Below, piece after piece: positions 8,923 through 18,024 of a DNA stretch of 64,000 nucleotides. The position numbers were made by a program, and so were the translations under genes. The stretch lies in NCBI RefSeq assembly GCF_003258705.1, contig NZ_CP029480.1, positions 2,852,001-2,916,000 of the forward strand, written 5' to 3'. Within the stretch, counting starts at the first letter, position 1. Each line of letters begins with the position of its first letter. The notes below the pieces were generated by a model that was not told the DNA's origin, searched no databases, and saw only the letters and a program-made list of their open reading frames with translations. Source of the DNA: Arcticibacterium luteifluviistationis. GTDB taxonomy: Bacteria; Bacteroidota; Bacteroidia; Cytophagales; Spirosomataceae.

Positions 8923-10700
8923 AAAACCTAGCTTACCTTAATAAATATCTCCTTAAATATAAATGGTACCTCATTTTGGGTACACTGTTTACACTTATAT
9001 CTAATGTTTTTGGTGTGGTGCCTGCACAAGTGGTTCGTCACGCTTTAGATTTGGTAAAAGAGAATATTGACATCTACTTTATGTACAGCGGCACGCAGGT
9101 ACAAAAAAGCATGTACGATGTTTTTATTTACAGCCTTAGTGTATATGGTTTCTTGATTTTAGGAATGGCTATTTTAAAAGGCCTTTTTCTTTTTCTAGTT
9201 CGTCAAACTTTGATAGTGATGTCACGCCACATAGAGTATGACATGAAAAATGAAATCTTCCAACATTATCAAACACTACCATTAAGCTTTTACAGACAGC
9301 ACTCTACAGGTGATTTAATGACCCGTGTGTCTGAAGATGTCGGAAAAGTAAGAATGTATATAGGGCCATCCATCATGTATTTACTTAACATGGTGACCTT
9401 GGTGGTGCTTATCTTGAGTTATATGTTTTCTGTTAACGCCAGACTAACTTGGTGGGTTTTACTGCCAATGCCTATACTTTCTTTAAGTATTTTCATGGTG
9501 AGTAGCAGGGTAAATCAACGCTCTGCTTTGATTCAAAAAAGTCTTTCTAAACTATCAAATTACGTTCAAGAAGCCTTTAGCGGTATCAGAGTTTTAAAAG
9601 CTTTTGCTATGGAAAATAGCTCTTGGGAGCGTTTTAAGGTAGAAAGTGACATGTACCGCGATAAGCAACTAGACCTTACAAAGATAGACGCCATGTTCTT
9701 TCCTTTGATAATGTTTTTGATTGGCTTAAGTACTGTTATTTGCGTTTTTGTGGGTGGTCAAGAGATTATTGCCGGAACACTGACGCCAGGAAACATCACC
9801 GAGTTTATTATGTATGTTTTCATGTTAACTTGGCCTTTAATAGCTTTAGGCTGGACTACCAGTCAAATTCAACAGGCAGCAGCATCTCAGGAAAGAATTA
9901 ACGAATACTTGGCCATCAAAAATGATATTGTTTCGGAAGTAAACCTTAAAGCAGATATTGAAGGGGCCATTTCTTTTGAAAACGTAAACTTCACCTATCC
10001 TGACTCAGGCATACATGCTTTAAAGAATTTCAATCTTGAAATTGCTCCTGGGGAATCTGTAGCCATTTTAGGAACTACCGGTTCAGGTAAAAGTACTTTG
10101 GCAAATTTGCTCCTGCGTATGTATGATACATCTACAGGTGATATTAGCATTGACCATAGAAATATCAAGGATTACAACATTCAGAACTTACGCTCTCAAA
10201 TGGGCTATGTGCCACAAGACGTATTCTTGTTTTCTGACAGCATAGCCAACAACATCAGATTTGGTAGCCCTGAGATTAAAGAAGAAGCCATATTTCAGGC
10301 GGCAAAAGATGCTGATTTGTATCAAAACATTATTGAATTTGAGAATGGTTTTGATACAGAAATTGGCGAACGAGGTGTAACCCTTTCTGGTGGTCAAAAG
10401 CAGCGTTTGTCTATTGCAAGAGCCATAGTTAGAGAGCCAAAAATATTAATCTTAGATGACTGCCTTTCTGCAGTAGATACCAATACCGAGAATATCATTT
10501 TAGGTAATTTGGAAAGAATCATGCAAGACAGAACCTCTATCATAATTTCTCACAGAGTTAGCTCCGCCAAACTAGCTCAAAACATCATTGTCTTAGACGA
10601 AGGTGCTATAGTAGAAGAAGGATCGCATGAAGACCTTATGGCAAAAAATGGCATTTATAAAGAGCTATACGACAAACAATTAAGCACCGAAGAAGCATAA
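8919..10700 (+). CDS. ABC exporter half-transporter (MdlA/MsbA-like, fused permease and ATPase)
   Basis: 593 aa. Six membrane helices lie within about residues 1-320, followed by an ATPase domain with Walker A GTTGSGKST (about 386), Q-loop YVPQDVF, signature LSGGQKQRLS (about 488), Walker B LILDDCLSAVD and H-loop SHRVS. The residue after Walker B is Asp (LDD) rather than the usual catalytic Glu (LDE). This is the pattern seen in MdlA-like and heterodimeric exporters with one weak ATP site. No second half-transporter is adjacent. It overlaps ndh and is followed 6 bp later by a HAD gene. The exported substrate is unknown. Confidence 0.9.
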   Translation: MKNLAYLNKYLLKYKWYLILGTLFTLISNVFGVVPAQVVRHALDLVKENIDIYFMYSGTQVQKSMYDVFIYSLSVYGFLILGMAILKGLFLFLVRQTLIVMSRHIEYDMKNEIFQHYQTLPLSFYRQHSTGDLMTRVSEDVGKVRMYIGPSIMYLLNMVTLVVLILSYMFSVNARLTWWVLLPMPILSLSIFMVSSRVNQRSALIQKSLSKLSNYVQEAFSGIRVLKAFAMENSSWERFKVESDMYRDKQLDLTKIDAMFFPLIMFLIGLSTVICVFVGGQEIIAGTLTPGNITEFIMYVFMLTWPLIALGWTTSQIQQAAASQERINEYLAIKNDIVSEVNLKADIEGAISFENVNFTYPDSGIHALKNFNLEIAPGESVAILGTTGSGKSTLANLLLRMYDTSTGDISIDHRNIKDYNIQNLRSQMGYVPQDVFLFSDSIANNIRFGSPEIKEEAIFQAAKDADLYQNIIEFENGFDTEIGERGVTLSGGQKQRLSIARAIVREPKILILDDCLSAVDTNTENIILGNLERIMQDRTSIIISHRVSSAKLAQNIIVLDEGAIVEEGSHEDLMAKNGIYKELYDKQLSTEEA

Positions 10701-10706
10701 AATCAT

Positions 10707-11372
10707 ATGGCTATTGATATCTCAAAAGTAAAAGCTATCATATTTGACATGGATGGCTTATTGGTCAATTCAGAACCTTGCTGGCACATTGCAGAGAAAG
10801 TTGTTTTTGGCAAAGTGGGCTTAAATCTTACCACCGAACAATGCATCGAAACCACAGGAAAGCCTGTCAAAGATGTCATTCAATATTGGTATGCCATAAA
10901 GCCATGGGAAAACCCAGATTTCATGGGAATGGAAACAGAGTTATTTGCTGAAGCCACTAAGGCCATCAAAGAAACCGCACCACTTATGCCAGGTCTTTTA
11001 GAAACCCTTGCCTGGGCTAAAGCTCAAAATTATAAGATTGGTCTGGCTTCGGCTTCGCCGATGGATATGATTGAAATGGTCTTAGAAAAATTTGAGCTTA
11101 CATCAAAATTTGAATTCCATCATTCAGCTGAATTAGAAGAGTTTAACAAACCTAACCCAGCTGTTTACTTAACCGTAGCCAGAAAACTAGATACTCCTAT
11201 AGAACATTGTCTGATTTTAGAAGATTCTTTTAATGGCGTAAAAGGAGCGGTAGCTTCTGGAGCTCAGGTTATAGCAGTACCCGGAAAAGAGGAATTTGAG
11301 CAGTCTAAATTTGATATAGCCAATCTAAAAACCTCGTCATTGGAAAATATTGTGGGTTTATTTGAGAGCTAA
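10707..11372 (+). CDS. HAD-superfamily IA sugar-phosphate phosphatase (HxpB/YniC-like)
   Basis: 221 aa. Motif I, IIFDMDGLLVNSEP (Asp nucleophile and Asp+2), motif II, ASASPMDMI, the Lys region FNKPNPAVY and motif III, LILEDSFNGVKGAVASG, are all present. The close match to the hexitol/2-deoxyglucose-6-phosphatase group suggests a small phosphosugar substrate. It is cytoplasmic and magnesium dependent. It lies 6 bp after the ABC exporter and is the last gene before a terminator hairpin, so ndh, the exporter and this gene probably form one transcript. Confidence 0.9.
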   Translation: MAIDISKVKAIIFDMDGLLVNSEPCWHIAEKVVFGKVGLNLTTEQCIETTGKPVKDVIQYWYAIKPWENPDFMGMETELFAEATKAIKETAPLMPGLLETLAWAKAQNYKIGLASASPMDMIEMVLEKFELTSKFEFHHSAELEEFNKPNPAVYLTVARKLDTPIEHCLILEDSFNGVKGAVASGAQVIAVPGKEEFEQSKFDIANLKTSSLENIVGLFES

Positions 11373-11405
11373 AATCTTTAGATTTAGCTTTAATGCAAAA
11401 AAACA

Positions 11406-11424
11406 GGCAACCCAGAAGGTTGCC
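11406..11424. terminator. Terminator hairpin after HAD gene
   Basis: GGCAACC (11406-11412) pairs with GGTTGCC (11418-11424) around a 5-nt loop. An A-run precedes it and an AT-rich stretch follows. It lies between the end of the plus-strand HAD gene and the end of the convergent minus-strand gene, so it may act in both directions. Confidence 0.6.
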
Positions 11425-11472
11425 CATTTAACATTTTACTCAAAAACTATTACTCAATTCATTTCGTCAGAA

Positions 11473-11913
11473 TTATCTCCTATAATTCACTCCTCGACTA
11501 TATCTGTTATTCCTATCCACATTAGAAACATCTCTATCGTTCTTCTCTCTTCTTATCATTTTGTTTAGAGAATCAATATCCTTTTTTAGCTCATTGCTTT
11601 CACGACTTGTCAATCTGCCGTTTCTTAGGTATTTGTTTTCTTTTGCCTCTATTTTCTCCGCTACTACCAAAAGCCTTTTAGCTTCATTAGAATTAATAGT
11701 ACCCGCCACTATACCCTGAGCTATGCTTTCACGAGCTTGCCTTTGAAAAGAATTTATTTCACGAGCATTGCTCTTATTGTTGTTACCATAATTCTTCGAA
11801 TATTTATTACTCGCATAAATGTCGCCTCCTTTGTAACTCTTGCTTTTATACTGTGCCATGCTTGTACTTACTATCATGGTCATTACGGCGATTAATGTTA
11901 TTAGCTTTTTCAT
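11473..11913 (-). CDS. Small secreted hypothetical protein, Asn/Arg/Lys-rich
   Basis: 146 aa. A clear signal peptide (MKKLITLIAVMTMIVSTSMA, about 20 residues) leads a basic, Asn- and Tyr-rich mature part with YKSKSYKGGDIYASNKYSK, a predicted helical centre (ESIAQGIVAGTINSNEAKRLL) and a C-terminus ending in YSRGVNYRR. The middle resembles short helical periplasmic proteins in which two helix-turn units bind a partner, but I do not recognise a named family. It is monocistronic and convergent with the HAD gene. Confidence 0.65.
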   Translation of the reverse strand: MKKLITLIAVMTMIVSTSMAQYKSKSYKGGDIYASNKYSKNYGNNNKSNAREINSFQRQARESIAQGIVAGTINSNEAKRLLVVAEKIEAKENKYLRNGRLTSRESNELKKDIDSLNKMIRREKNDRDVSNVDRNNRYSRGVNYRR

Positions 11914-12157
11914 AATTATTATTGTTAAAATTGAAAGATATACCTCTTAGATGCCTGTAAGAGAGGAAGGTTTGATAAGGGACTTGTTAACGATTGTTAA
12001 TAAGTCTACCGTAAAATAAAATTTAAGAAGTTGGGCAATTTTCCACCACCCATACTGCGTTATATGCATGTAATTCCAACACAGATTATACATGGGGTCT
12101 AATAGACCTAGTTATAAAAAATCTTAAAATAGTGGTTTATTTTAGGGGTTAGACAAG

Positions 12158-12192
12158 AGCTTCCGAAACTTCGGAAGCTTTTTCTTTTTTTT
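12158..12192 (+). terminator. Strong intrinsic terminator with no upstream gene
   Basis: AGCTTCCGAA pairs perfectly with TTCGGAAGCT across a 2-nt gap (in practice a 9- or 8-bp stem with a small loop). It is followed by TTTTTCTTTTTTTT. The orientation of the T-run shows plus-strand termination. The nearest plus-strand gene ends about 790 bp upstream and has its own hairpin, so an unannotated short transcript is the likely user. Confidence 0.75.
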
Positions 12193-12387
12193 AAAGTGGT
12201 GAATTCTACCCCTGACCTATGACAAGCCTTCTCAATTTCTTTAGTAATTTTAATCAAGCAATACCCTATGATTAGAATAAATGAAAACTCACCCTACCTT
12301 ACTATTGATTTTTAGAAGTACTTAGGTCAAATCGCAAAAAAGGAAATTACAGCGATTTAGTACTAACCTTTAAGTGTTCATTATCCA

Positions 12388-12416
12388 CATATCACTCAAA
12401 TTATTTGGGCGATATG
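12388..12416. promoter_or_regulatory. 29-bp imperfect palindrome upstream of the esterase operon
   Basis: The left arm CATATCACTCAAAT and right arm ATTTGGGCGATATG are 14 bp each around one central T. They pair with a single A-C mismatch and one G-T pair. The minimal loop fits a DNA-level operator better than an RNA hairpin. It sits about 80 bp before the start of the carbohydrate enzyme run. No binding protein is known. Confidence 0.4.
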
Positions 12417-12497
12417 GGTTTGTCATGAATCCCTTTTAGATTTTAACAGCACAGCTACCTTAGAAACATATTCAACCAGATTTTAAAACATTAAGCT

Positions 12498-13409
12498 TTG
12501 AAAAAAACAATCTTACTATCGCTTCTTCTTGGAAGCTTTGCGGCTATCTCGCAAGAAGTAATCCCACTCTATAATGGTGAAACACCAAATAGCAAACCTT
12601 ATAAAATGCAAGAGGTTAAAAGAGAGAAAGATGATCTCTTAATTGGATATTGGAAAGTATCAGAACCTACTTTAGAAATTTTCCTACCAGAAAAGCCGAA
12701 CGATAGAAAGGCTGCAGTAATTCTTTGCCCCGGTGGTGGATACGCCATGGAAAGCTATAGAAAAGAAGGTACAGAAATAGCAAAAGCCTTCAATGAAGAA
12801 GGTGTAGCTGTTTTCTTATTAAAATACAGATTACCTAGCGACTCTATCATGCACGACACCTCTATAGGGCCTTTGCAAGATGCTCAGCAAGCTATAAAAA
12901 CAGTAAGAGATCGAGCCGCCGAATGGAACATTACCCCAAATAACATTGGCATCATGGGCTTCTCTGCCGGTGGACATTTGGCTTCTACAGCAGGAACACA
13001 TTTTAATAAATCATACATTCCAAATGTTAAGAAAACATCACTTAGACCTGACTTTATGATTCTCATTTACCCTGTAATTAGCATGCAAGATGGCTTAGCA
13101 CATGGTGGTTCTAGAAGACTTTTATTAGGAGAAGAACCTAGCCAAGAAAAACTAGACCTATTCTCAAACGACCAGCAAGTGAACGAAGAAACCCCTCCTA
13201 CTTGGCTGACACATGCTGGCGATGACACCGTGGTGCCGGTAGCCAATAGTATTAGGTTTTATGAAAACTTGATTCAAAACAAAGTACCTTCCGAAATGCA
13301 TCTTTATCCAAAAGGGAACCACGGTTTTGTTTTATCAATTCCTACTTCCGAGTGGATGCAACCATTATTTAAATGGATGCAGAAAAGTGACTATATTACT
13401 GAGAAATAA
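12498..13409 (+). CDS. Secreted alpha/beta-hydrolase esterase (acetyl-xylan esterase/BD-FAE-like)
   Basis: 303 aa starting at TTG, which directly follows an in-frame TAA. It has an N-terminal signal peptide (KKTILLSLLLGSFAAISQ). The oxyanion region is CPGGGYAMESYRKEG, the nucleophile elbow is GFSAGGHLAS, and DDTVVPVANS and KGNHGFV supply the Asp and His. This is the usual set for deacetylating esterases acting on plant or algal polysaccharide side chains. It leads a three-gene run with a GH20 and a DUF1593 protein, so it probably works on exported-enzyme substrates in the periplasm or outside. The exact ester is unknown. Confidence 0.85.
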   Translation: MKKTILLSLLLGSFAAISQEVIPLYNGETPNSKPYKMQEVKREKDDLLIGYWKVSEPTLEIFLPEKPNDRKAAVILCPGGGYAMESYRKEGTEIAKAFNEEGVAVFLLKYRLPSDSIMHDTSIGPLQDAQQAIKTVRDRAAEWNITPNNIGIMGFSAGGHLASTAGTHFNKSYIPNVKKTSLRPDFMILIYPVISMQDGLAHGGSRRLLLGEEPSQEKLDLFSNDQQVNEETPPTWLTHAGDDTVVPVANSIRFYENLIQNKVPSEMHLYPKGNHGFVLSIPTSEWMQPLFKWMQKSDYITEK

Positions 13410-13462
13410 TTCAAAATCAGCCTCTCAAAAAAAACATTTACCAAAACTCTAACAACCACTTC

Positions 13463-15514
13463 ATGAAAAAACATCTCTGGTATTCTATCTTAATTTTCAG
13501 TGTCATTTTCGCTTCCTGCAAACCAATCAAAAAAACAGGAGACTTTAAGATTCTGCCTTTACCACAGGAATTTGAAATTACTGGTGTAAGCTCTTTAGGA
13601 CATGATAGCATAAAAAAGGTCTATTCGTCCAGTGAAACAGAAATGCCTATTCTTAGCAAGGTTTTAGGCGAACTCGTTATTACTAAAGAAGTGCCTGAGG
13701 CTCAAATTGTTTACGATATTGACAATACCTTAGACTTAGGAGAAAATGGCTACCTTCTTACTATATCTGAAAACAAAATACAAATAAAAGCCAAAGATGA
13801 AGCCGGCCTTTTTTACGCTTTCAAAACACTGGACCAACTGGTGATTGATGCCTACGAGCAAAAGGTTAATTTACCTATTTGTACCATAAAAGATTATCCT
13901 CTAATTTCATATAGAGCTGTCCACCTTGACGTAAAACATCATAGAGAAACGCTGGATTATTACTATAATCTTATTGACAAATTAGCGTCCTATAAAGTCA
14001 ACGCCATTATAGCAGAGGTAGAAGATAAGCTTCAGTATCAAAGCCAACCAACAGTTTCATCAGCAGGTGCACTAAGCTCTGAAGAATGGAAGACCCTAAG
14101 CAAATACGCTCTAGAAAGACATATTAAAATCAGCCCTTTGATTCAGGGATTAGGTCATGCATCCTTTATTTTAAAACATGATAAGTATAAGCATCTACGT
14201 GATGACCCAGAAAGCGACTGGGCTTTTAATCCATTAAATCCTAAAACCTACGATCTCCAGTTTGACCTGTATAAAGATGCTTTGGCTGCTTTTCCAGACG
14301 GAAAATACCTGCATATAGGAGGAGATGAAGTGCATACTACAGGAAGAAACAGCGGTAAAACATCATTGGAACTACAGTTAATATGGCTTCAGAAAGTTTG
14401 CAAATTCGCAGAAGAGAATAATAGAATTCCAATTTTCTGGGACGACATGCCTTTAAAAGATTCAGGTGTTTATGAATCAATGTTTGACTCTAAACTGAGT
14501 CAAGAAGAAGTAGATAAAATATGGAAAGAAAATGAGCATAAACTATTAGCCTTTCTTGACCAACTTCCTAAAAACTGTATCTACATGCGATGGAACTATA
14601 GCAACTCTGATGCTCTAGGAAATAGTAAAGCCATGAAGTGGTTTTTAGACCATGATTTACAAGTAATGGGTGCCACAGCAGGACAAACCAGATGGGTGCT
14701 GATGCCACAGGAAGAAAGTAATATGAATAATATAAGGTCATTTGTAAATGCTTCAATTGACAACAACCTTAACAGCATTTTCTTGACTTTATGGGATGAT
14801 GATTCCCCTCATTTTGAACTATATATGCGTGGTATTTTAGCTTTTGCGGAGTACTCATGGGCAGGTGATAAAAGAACCAAAGAAGAAATTAAAACTATAT
14901 ACAGACAACGTGAGTTTTCTCACGAATTAAGTGCACCTAAATATGCTTTTATTGACGACTTAGAGGTTCAGGTGGCACTCTGGAAAAACATCCTCCTGAA
15001 AGGAAACAAAAGGAATTACCTTAAAAAAATGGAGAAGCCTTTAGAAGAAGGACTTATTTCTTTACCAGATTTAAGTAATAAAGGAAAATGGACTTCTGAA
15101 AACGAAGAACGACTGGAAGCCGTAGAAAAGATAATGATAAGTTATGAGCAAGTGGCTGACCAAATAGATGAGATGAAAGAAAAGACCGAAAGAAACCTTT
15201 ACACGCTTGAGGTGTATGAACAGGTCAATGAATTAGTCGCATTCTCAGCAAAAGCACTCTTAGCCCTTAAAGAACTTGACAACAGCAATAATGAACAGGG
15301 CAGTTTAAGTAAGGTCAAAAACCTAGAAGCAGATTTCAAAAAAATAAGAAATGAACTGGAAACGGTTTACAGCAAAACTAGAATTTTAAACAAACCAGCG
15401 GACTATATTTTAGACCAAGACCATCACGCTCATTTGGCTAATCAAAGCATTAATTTTGATTGGCAGTTTAATGCGGAAATGCTACTCTTTGAAAAAATAA
15501 AGAAAACCTACTGA
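13463..15514 (+). CDS. GH20 beta-N-acetylhexosaminidase-like lipoprotein
   Basis: 683 aa. It has a lipoprotein signal with lipobox ending in ASC (FSVIFASCK). The N-terminal GH20b-like region (about 30-140) is followed by the catalytic barrel with YRAVHLDVKHHRETLDYYY and HIGGDEVHTTG. In the latter, Asp288 and Glu289 form the catalytic pair of substrate-assisted GH20 enzymes. A C-terminal helical extension of about 150 residues follows the barrel. It likely removes terminal N-acetylhexosamine from glycans at the cell surface. It is flanked by a secreted esterase and a DUF1593 protein in the same direction with short gaps. Confidence 0.85.
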   Translation: MKKHLWYSILIFSVIFASCKPIKKTGDFKILPLPQEFEITGVSSLGHDSIKKVYSSSETEMPILSKVLGELVITKEVPEAQIVYDIDNTLDLGENGYLLTISENKIQIKAKDEAGLFYAFKTLDQLVIDAYEQKVNLPICTIKDYPLISYRAVHLDVKHHRETLDYYYNLIDKLASYKVNAIIAEVEDKLQYQSQPTVSSAGALSSEEWKTLSKYALERHIKISPLIQGLGHASFILKHDKYKHLRDDPESDWAFNPLNPKTYDLQFDLYKDALAAFPDGKYLHIGGDEVHTTGRNSGKTSLELQLIWLQKVCKFAEENNRIPIFWDDMPLKDSGVYESMFDSKLSQEEVDKIWKENEHKLLAFLDQLPKNCIYMRWNYSNSDALGNSKAMKWFLDHDLQVMGATAGQTRWVLMPQEESNMNNIRSFVNASIDNNLNSIFLTLWDDDSPHFELYMRGILAFAEYSWAGDKRTKEEIKTIYRQREFSHELSAPKYAFIDDLEVQVALWKNILLKGNKRNYLKKMEKPLEEGLISLPDLSNKGKWTSENEERLEAVEKIMISYEQVADQIDEMKEKTERNLYTLEVYEQVNELVAFSAKALLALKELDNSNNEQGSLSKVKNLEADFKKIRNELETVYSKTRILNKPADYILDQDHHAHLANQSINFDWQFNAEMLLFEKIKKTY

Positions 15515-15528
15515 GTTTAAAAATTGAC

Positions 15529-16479
15529 ATGAAAGCAAGTAAAATCTTACTCCTAGTACTGCTAGCTACATTTTCTTTGGCTAGTTGTGAGCAAAAAAAG
15601 CTTAATGTCATTATCAGTACAGATATTGGCGGCAGTGACCCAGACGATTACCAGTCTTTGGTACATCTTTTGGTTTACGCCGACCGTGTAAATATTAAAG
15701 GCCTTATAAGCTCACCACCTCATCAGGGCAGAAAAGAGCATATTGATGAAGTTATAAATGCTTATCAAAAGGATTATGAGAAACTGCTCATGCATAATGA
15801 CGATTTCCCTACGCCTGAATATCTGTTTAACATCACCAAACAAGGAGCTACCGAAGCTCAACTAACCACAGAGCCAGAAAGCTTAAGTGAAGGAGCACAG
15901 CTAATCATTACCAAAGCCAAAGAGCTTCCTAATGAGCCACTTTATGTGCTAGTCTGGGGCTCTTTAACAGATGTGGCACAGGCTGTTCATACGAGTCCTG
16001 ATATAAAGAAAAATGTTCGAGTTTACTCTATTGGTTCGTGGAATACAGTGCAAGACACCAGCTCACGAAATTACCTCTATAATGCACATCCTGGCTTATG
16101 GTGGATAGAAAACAACACCACTTTTAGAGGTATGTATATGGGTGGATTTAAAGAAGATGATTACTCAAATGTTTCTTTTCCAGAAGCCCACATAAAAAAC
16201 CATGGAGCATTGGGTGATTTGTTTTGGCAGAAAAAAGAAGATATAAAAATGGGTGATACCCCCTCTTTGTTTTATCTGCTAAATGGTGACCCTAATAATC
16301 CTGAATCTGAAAGTTGGGGTGGTGCTTTTGTCCCTACAGAGCATGGCACTCACTTCTGGACAGATAATCCCGTAGACTCTCTTTATGAGAAAAATAGAGC
16401 TGGAGCTAAAACAGTAAATAAATATAGAAAGGAATTTCTAGATGACTGGGCAGAAAGAATGTCTTGGATAGGAGATTGA
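15529..16479 (+). CDS. DUF1593/nucleoside-hydrolase-fold lipoprotein
   Basis: 316 aa. The lipoprotein signal ends in LASC (LLATFSLASCEQKK). The N-terminal motif IISTDIGGSDPDDYQSL supplies the calcium-binding Asp cluster of the inosine-uridine nucleoside hydrolase fold. The segments ISSPPHQGRKEHIDEV and LVWGSLTDVAQAV fit the DUF1593 branch, which is found with secreted glycan enzymes and may act on glycosides rather than nucleosides. It starts 14 bp after the GH20 gene and ends the run before a bidirectional hairpin. Confidence 0.82.
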   Translation: MKASKILLLVLLATFSLASCEQKKLNVIISTDIGGSDPDDYQSLVHLLVYADRVNIKGLISSPPHQGRKEHIDEVINAYQKDYEKLLMHNDDFPTPEYLFNITKQGATEAQLTTEPESLSEGAQLIITKAKELPNEPLYVLVWGSLTDVAQAVHTSPDIKKNVRVYSIGSWNTVQDTSSRNYLYNAHPGLWWIENNTTFRGMYMGGFKEDDYSNVSFPEAHIKNHGALGDLFWQKKEDIKMGDTPSLFYLLNGDPNNPESESWGGAFVPTEHGTHFWTDNPVDSLYEKNRAGAKTVNKYRKEFLDDWAERMSWIGD

Positions 16480-16673
16480 ACCTTAATATGAAACTTAATC
16501 TGCTATGTTTGCTATTTTCCTTTAACAGAGAAACTGTTAAATAAAGCGTGAGCAGACTATAAGCTAGATATCTCTTAAAGAGTGGTGTAAAACCTATCGA
16601 AAGATTAAAAGGCCATCTTATAGATATTTATGCTGACGCTAGAATAAGTTTCAGTAATTAAACGAAATAAAAA

Positions 16674-16707
16674 AAGGTTGAATCCGATTTTACTCAGATT
16701 CAACCTT
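16674..16707. terminator. Bidirectional terminator between convergent genes
   Basis: AAGGTTGAATC (16674-16684) pairs perfectly with GATTCAACCTT (16697-16707) around a 12-nt loop. It is flanked by an A-run on the left and a T-rich stretch on the right. It lies between the DUF1593 gene and the convergent desaturase. The 190 bp before it hold no gene that I can support. Confidence 0.75.
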
Positions 16708-16726
16708 CTTTAAAGTATTATTAGAC

Positions 16727-17821
16727 CTAAACAGCCCCTACACCAAGCTTATTCAAAACCGTAAAGTGGCTTTTTAAAGCACCATAAAACGTTTTGTGAT
16801 GATTATAAGGTACATCGTATTCTAATGCGGTAGCTTTTACAATCTTAGAAATGTCTTTGTAATGCACATGGCAAATATTTGGAAATAAATGATGCTCAAT
16901 CTGATAATTAAGACCACCAATAAACCATGAGAAGAAAGTGCTTCCATTGGCAAAGTTGGCAGTAGTTCTCATTTGATGAATAGCAAAACTGTTCTCTAAG
17001 TTTCCTGAATCGTCAGGAATAAAGAAATCTGTTTCTTCTAAAACGTGAGCACATTGAAAAATCAAAGCTAAAACTTGACCACAAATGGCGTGCATTAAAA
17101 GAAAACCTAAAAGCGTCTGCCACCACAATATGCTTGAAAGAGCTATTGGCAATACTATGAATATGATCAGATAAAGTGTTTTAGCGAAGAAAATCTCTAT
17201 AGACGCTCTTAATATTGAAATACCTTGCTCCTGCACTAAATTCTCCTTCCCATATTTGATAGTTTGTTCTATATCTTTTCCCAAAAACCAATAAAGAGAC
17301 AGTAAACTATATAAAAACGGAGCATAGAATATCTGAAACTTATGAAAAGCAAGATGCTTCTGGTGAGGCGAAAGTCTCAATGAGTTATTCTTTGAGATAT
17401 CGTCATCATACCCTTGAATATTAGTAAAAGTATGATGAAGCACATTATGCTGAATCTTCCAGTTTATATGGTATCCACCCACAAAGTTTATGATAAGCCC
17501 TACAAAACTGTTGACATTTTTATTCTTCGAGTACGAACCATGGTTAGCATCATGCATAACAGACAGTCCTATGCCTGACATACCAAAACCCATCAATGCC
17601 CATAGTCCAATATTACCAGCCACTGAAGTCACTAATCCACTTAAAATAAAGCCGTAAGGGATAAAATATAGACCGCACATGAAAATAGTTTTGAAAACCA
17701 TGCTTGCATTTCCTTGCTTAGAAATGTTATTGGTTTTAAAATGAGAGTTGACCCGTTTCACAACTTCTCTAAAAAATTCCGGTTTACTCCGGATGTTAAA
17801 TTTCACGCCCTCTCCTCTCAT
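16727..17821 (-). CDS. Membrane fatty acid desaturase (acyl-lipid/front-end type)
   Basis: 364 aa. The three His boxes of membrane di-iron desaturases are present: HDANH (90-94), HNVLHH (125-130) and QIEHH at about 310. They are set among four to six hydrophobic helices. The N-terminus (VVKRVNSHFKTNNISKQGN) is the usual lead-in of the bacterial linoleoyl-CoA/delta-6-like desaturase group. It would introduce a double bond into membrane lipid acyl chains, using reduced ferredoxin or a similar donor. It is monocistronic and divergent from the helicase gene across about 200 bp. Confidence 0.9.
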   Translation of the reverse strand: MRGEGVKFNIRSKPEFFREVVKRVNSHFKTNNISKQGNASMVFKTIFMCGLYFIPYGFILSGLVTSVAGNIGLWALMGFGMSGIGLSVMHDANHGSYSKNKNVNSFVGLIINFVGGYHINWKIQHNVLHHTFTNIQGYDDDISKNNSLRLSPHQKHLAFHKFQIFYAPFLYSLLSLYWFLGKDIEQTIKYGKENLVQEQGISILRASIEIFFAKTLYLIIFIVLPIALSSILWWQTLLGFLLMHAICGQVLALIFQCAHVLEETDFFIPDDSGNLENSFAIHQMRTTANFANGSTFFSWFIGGLNYQIEHHLFPNICHVHYKDISKIVKATALEYDVPYNHHKTFYGALKSHFTVLNKLGVGAV

Positions 17822-18012
17822 TCTTATTCTTTAGTTTGTTTACGAAGTCTACAAAGTAGGAAATTACGAAGACAGTTAAGACCTCTTCTAACTTTTATAA
17901 TTGTTAATTTTTCTAAAGCGACTTATAATCTCCCTCAAAATCATAATTTCTGGCATCTAAAAGGGTTGATATTACATCAAGTAAATAAGATGGTAAGACT
18001 ATATAAAATGGA

Positions 18013-18020
18013 TAACTTTG
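18013..18020 (+). promoter_or_regulatory. Bacteroidota -7 box TAACTTTG just before the helicase start
   Basis: TAACTTTG matches the TAnnTTTG consensus and ends 4 bp before the ATG at 18025. If used, transcription would begin at or inside the start codon, giving a leaderless or nearly leaderless message. No good TTG lies at the expected distance upstream, so the call is tentative. Confidence 0.45.
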
Positions 18021-18024
18021 CACC

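Larger units (their letters stand above)
11914..12497. other. 584-bp intergenic stretch with orphan terminator and a long imperfect palindrome
   Basis: No convincing protein-coding frame is present. The left part should hold the promoter of the minus-strand secreted protein. The centre ends in a strong intrinsic terminator (12158-12192) with no gene in front of it, which suggests a short untranslated RNA. The right part holds a 29-bp imperfect palindrome (12388-12416) about 80 bp upstream of the esterase gene. Confidence 0.5.
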
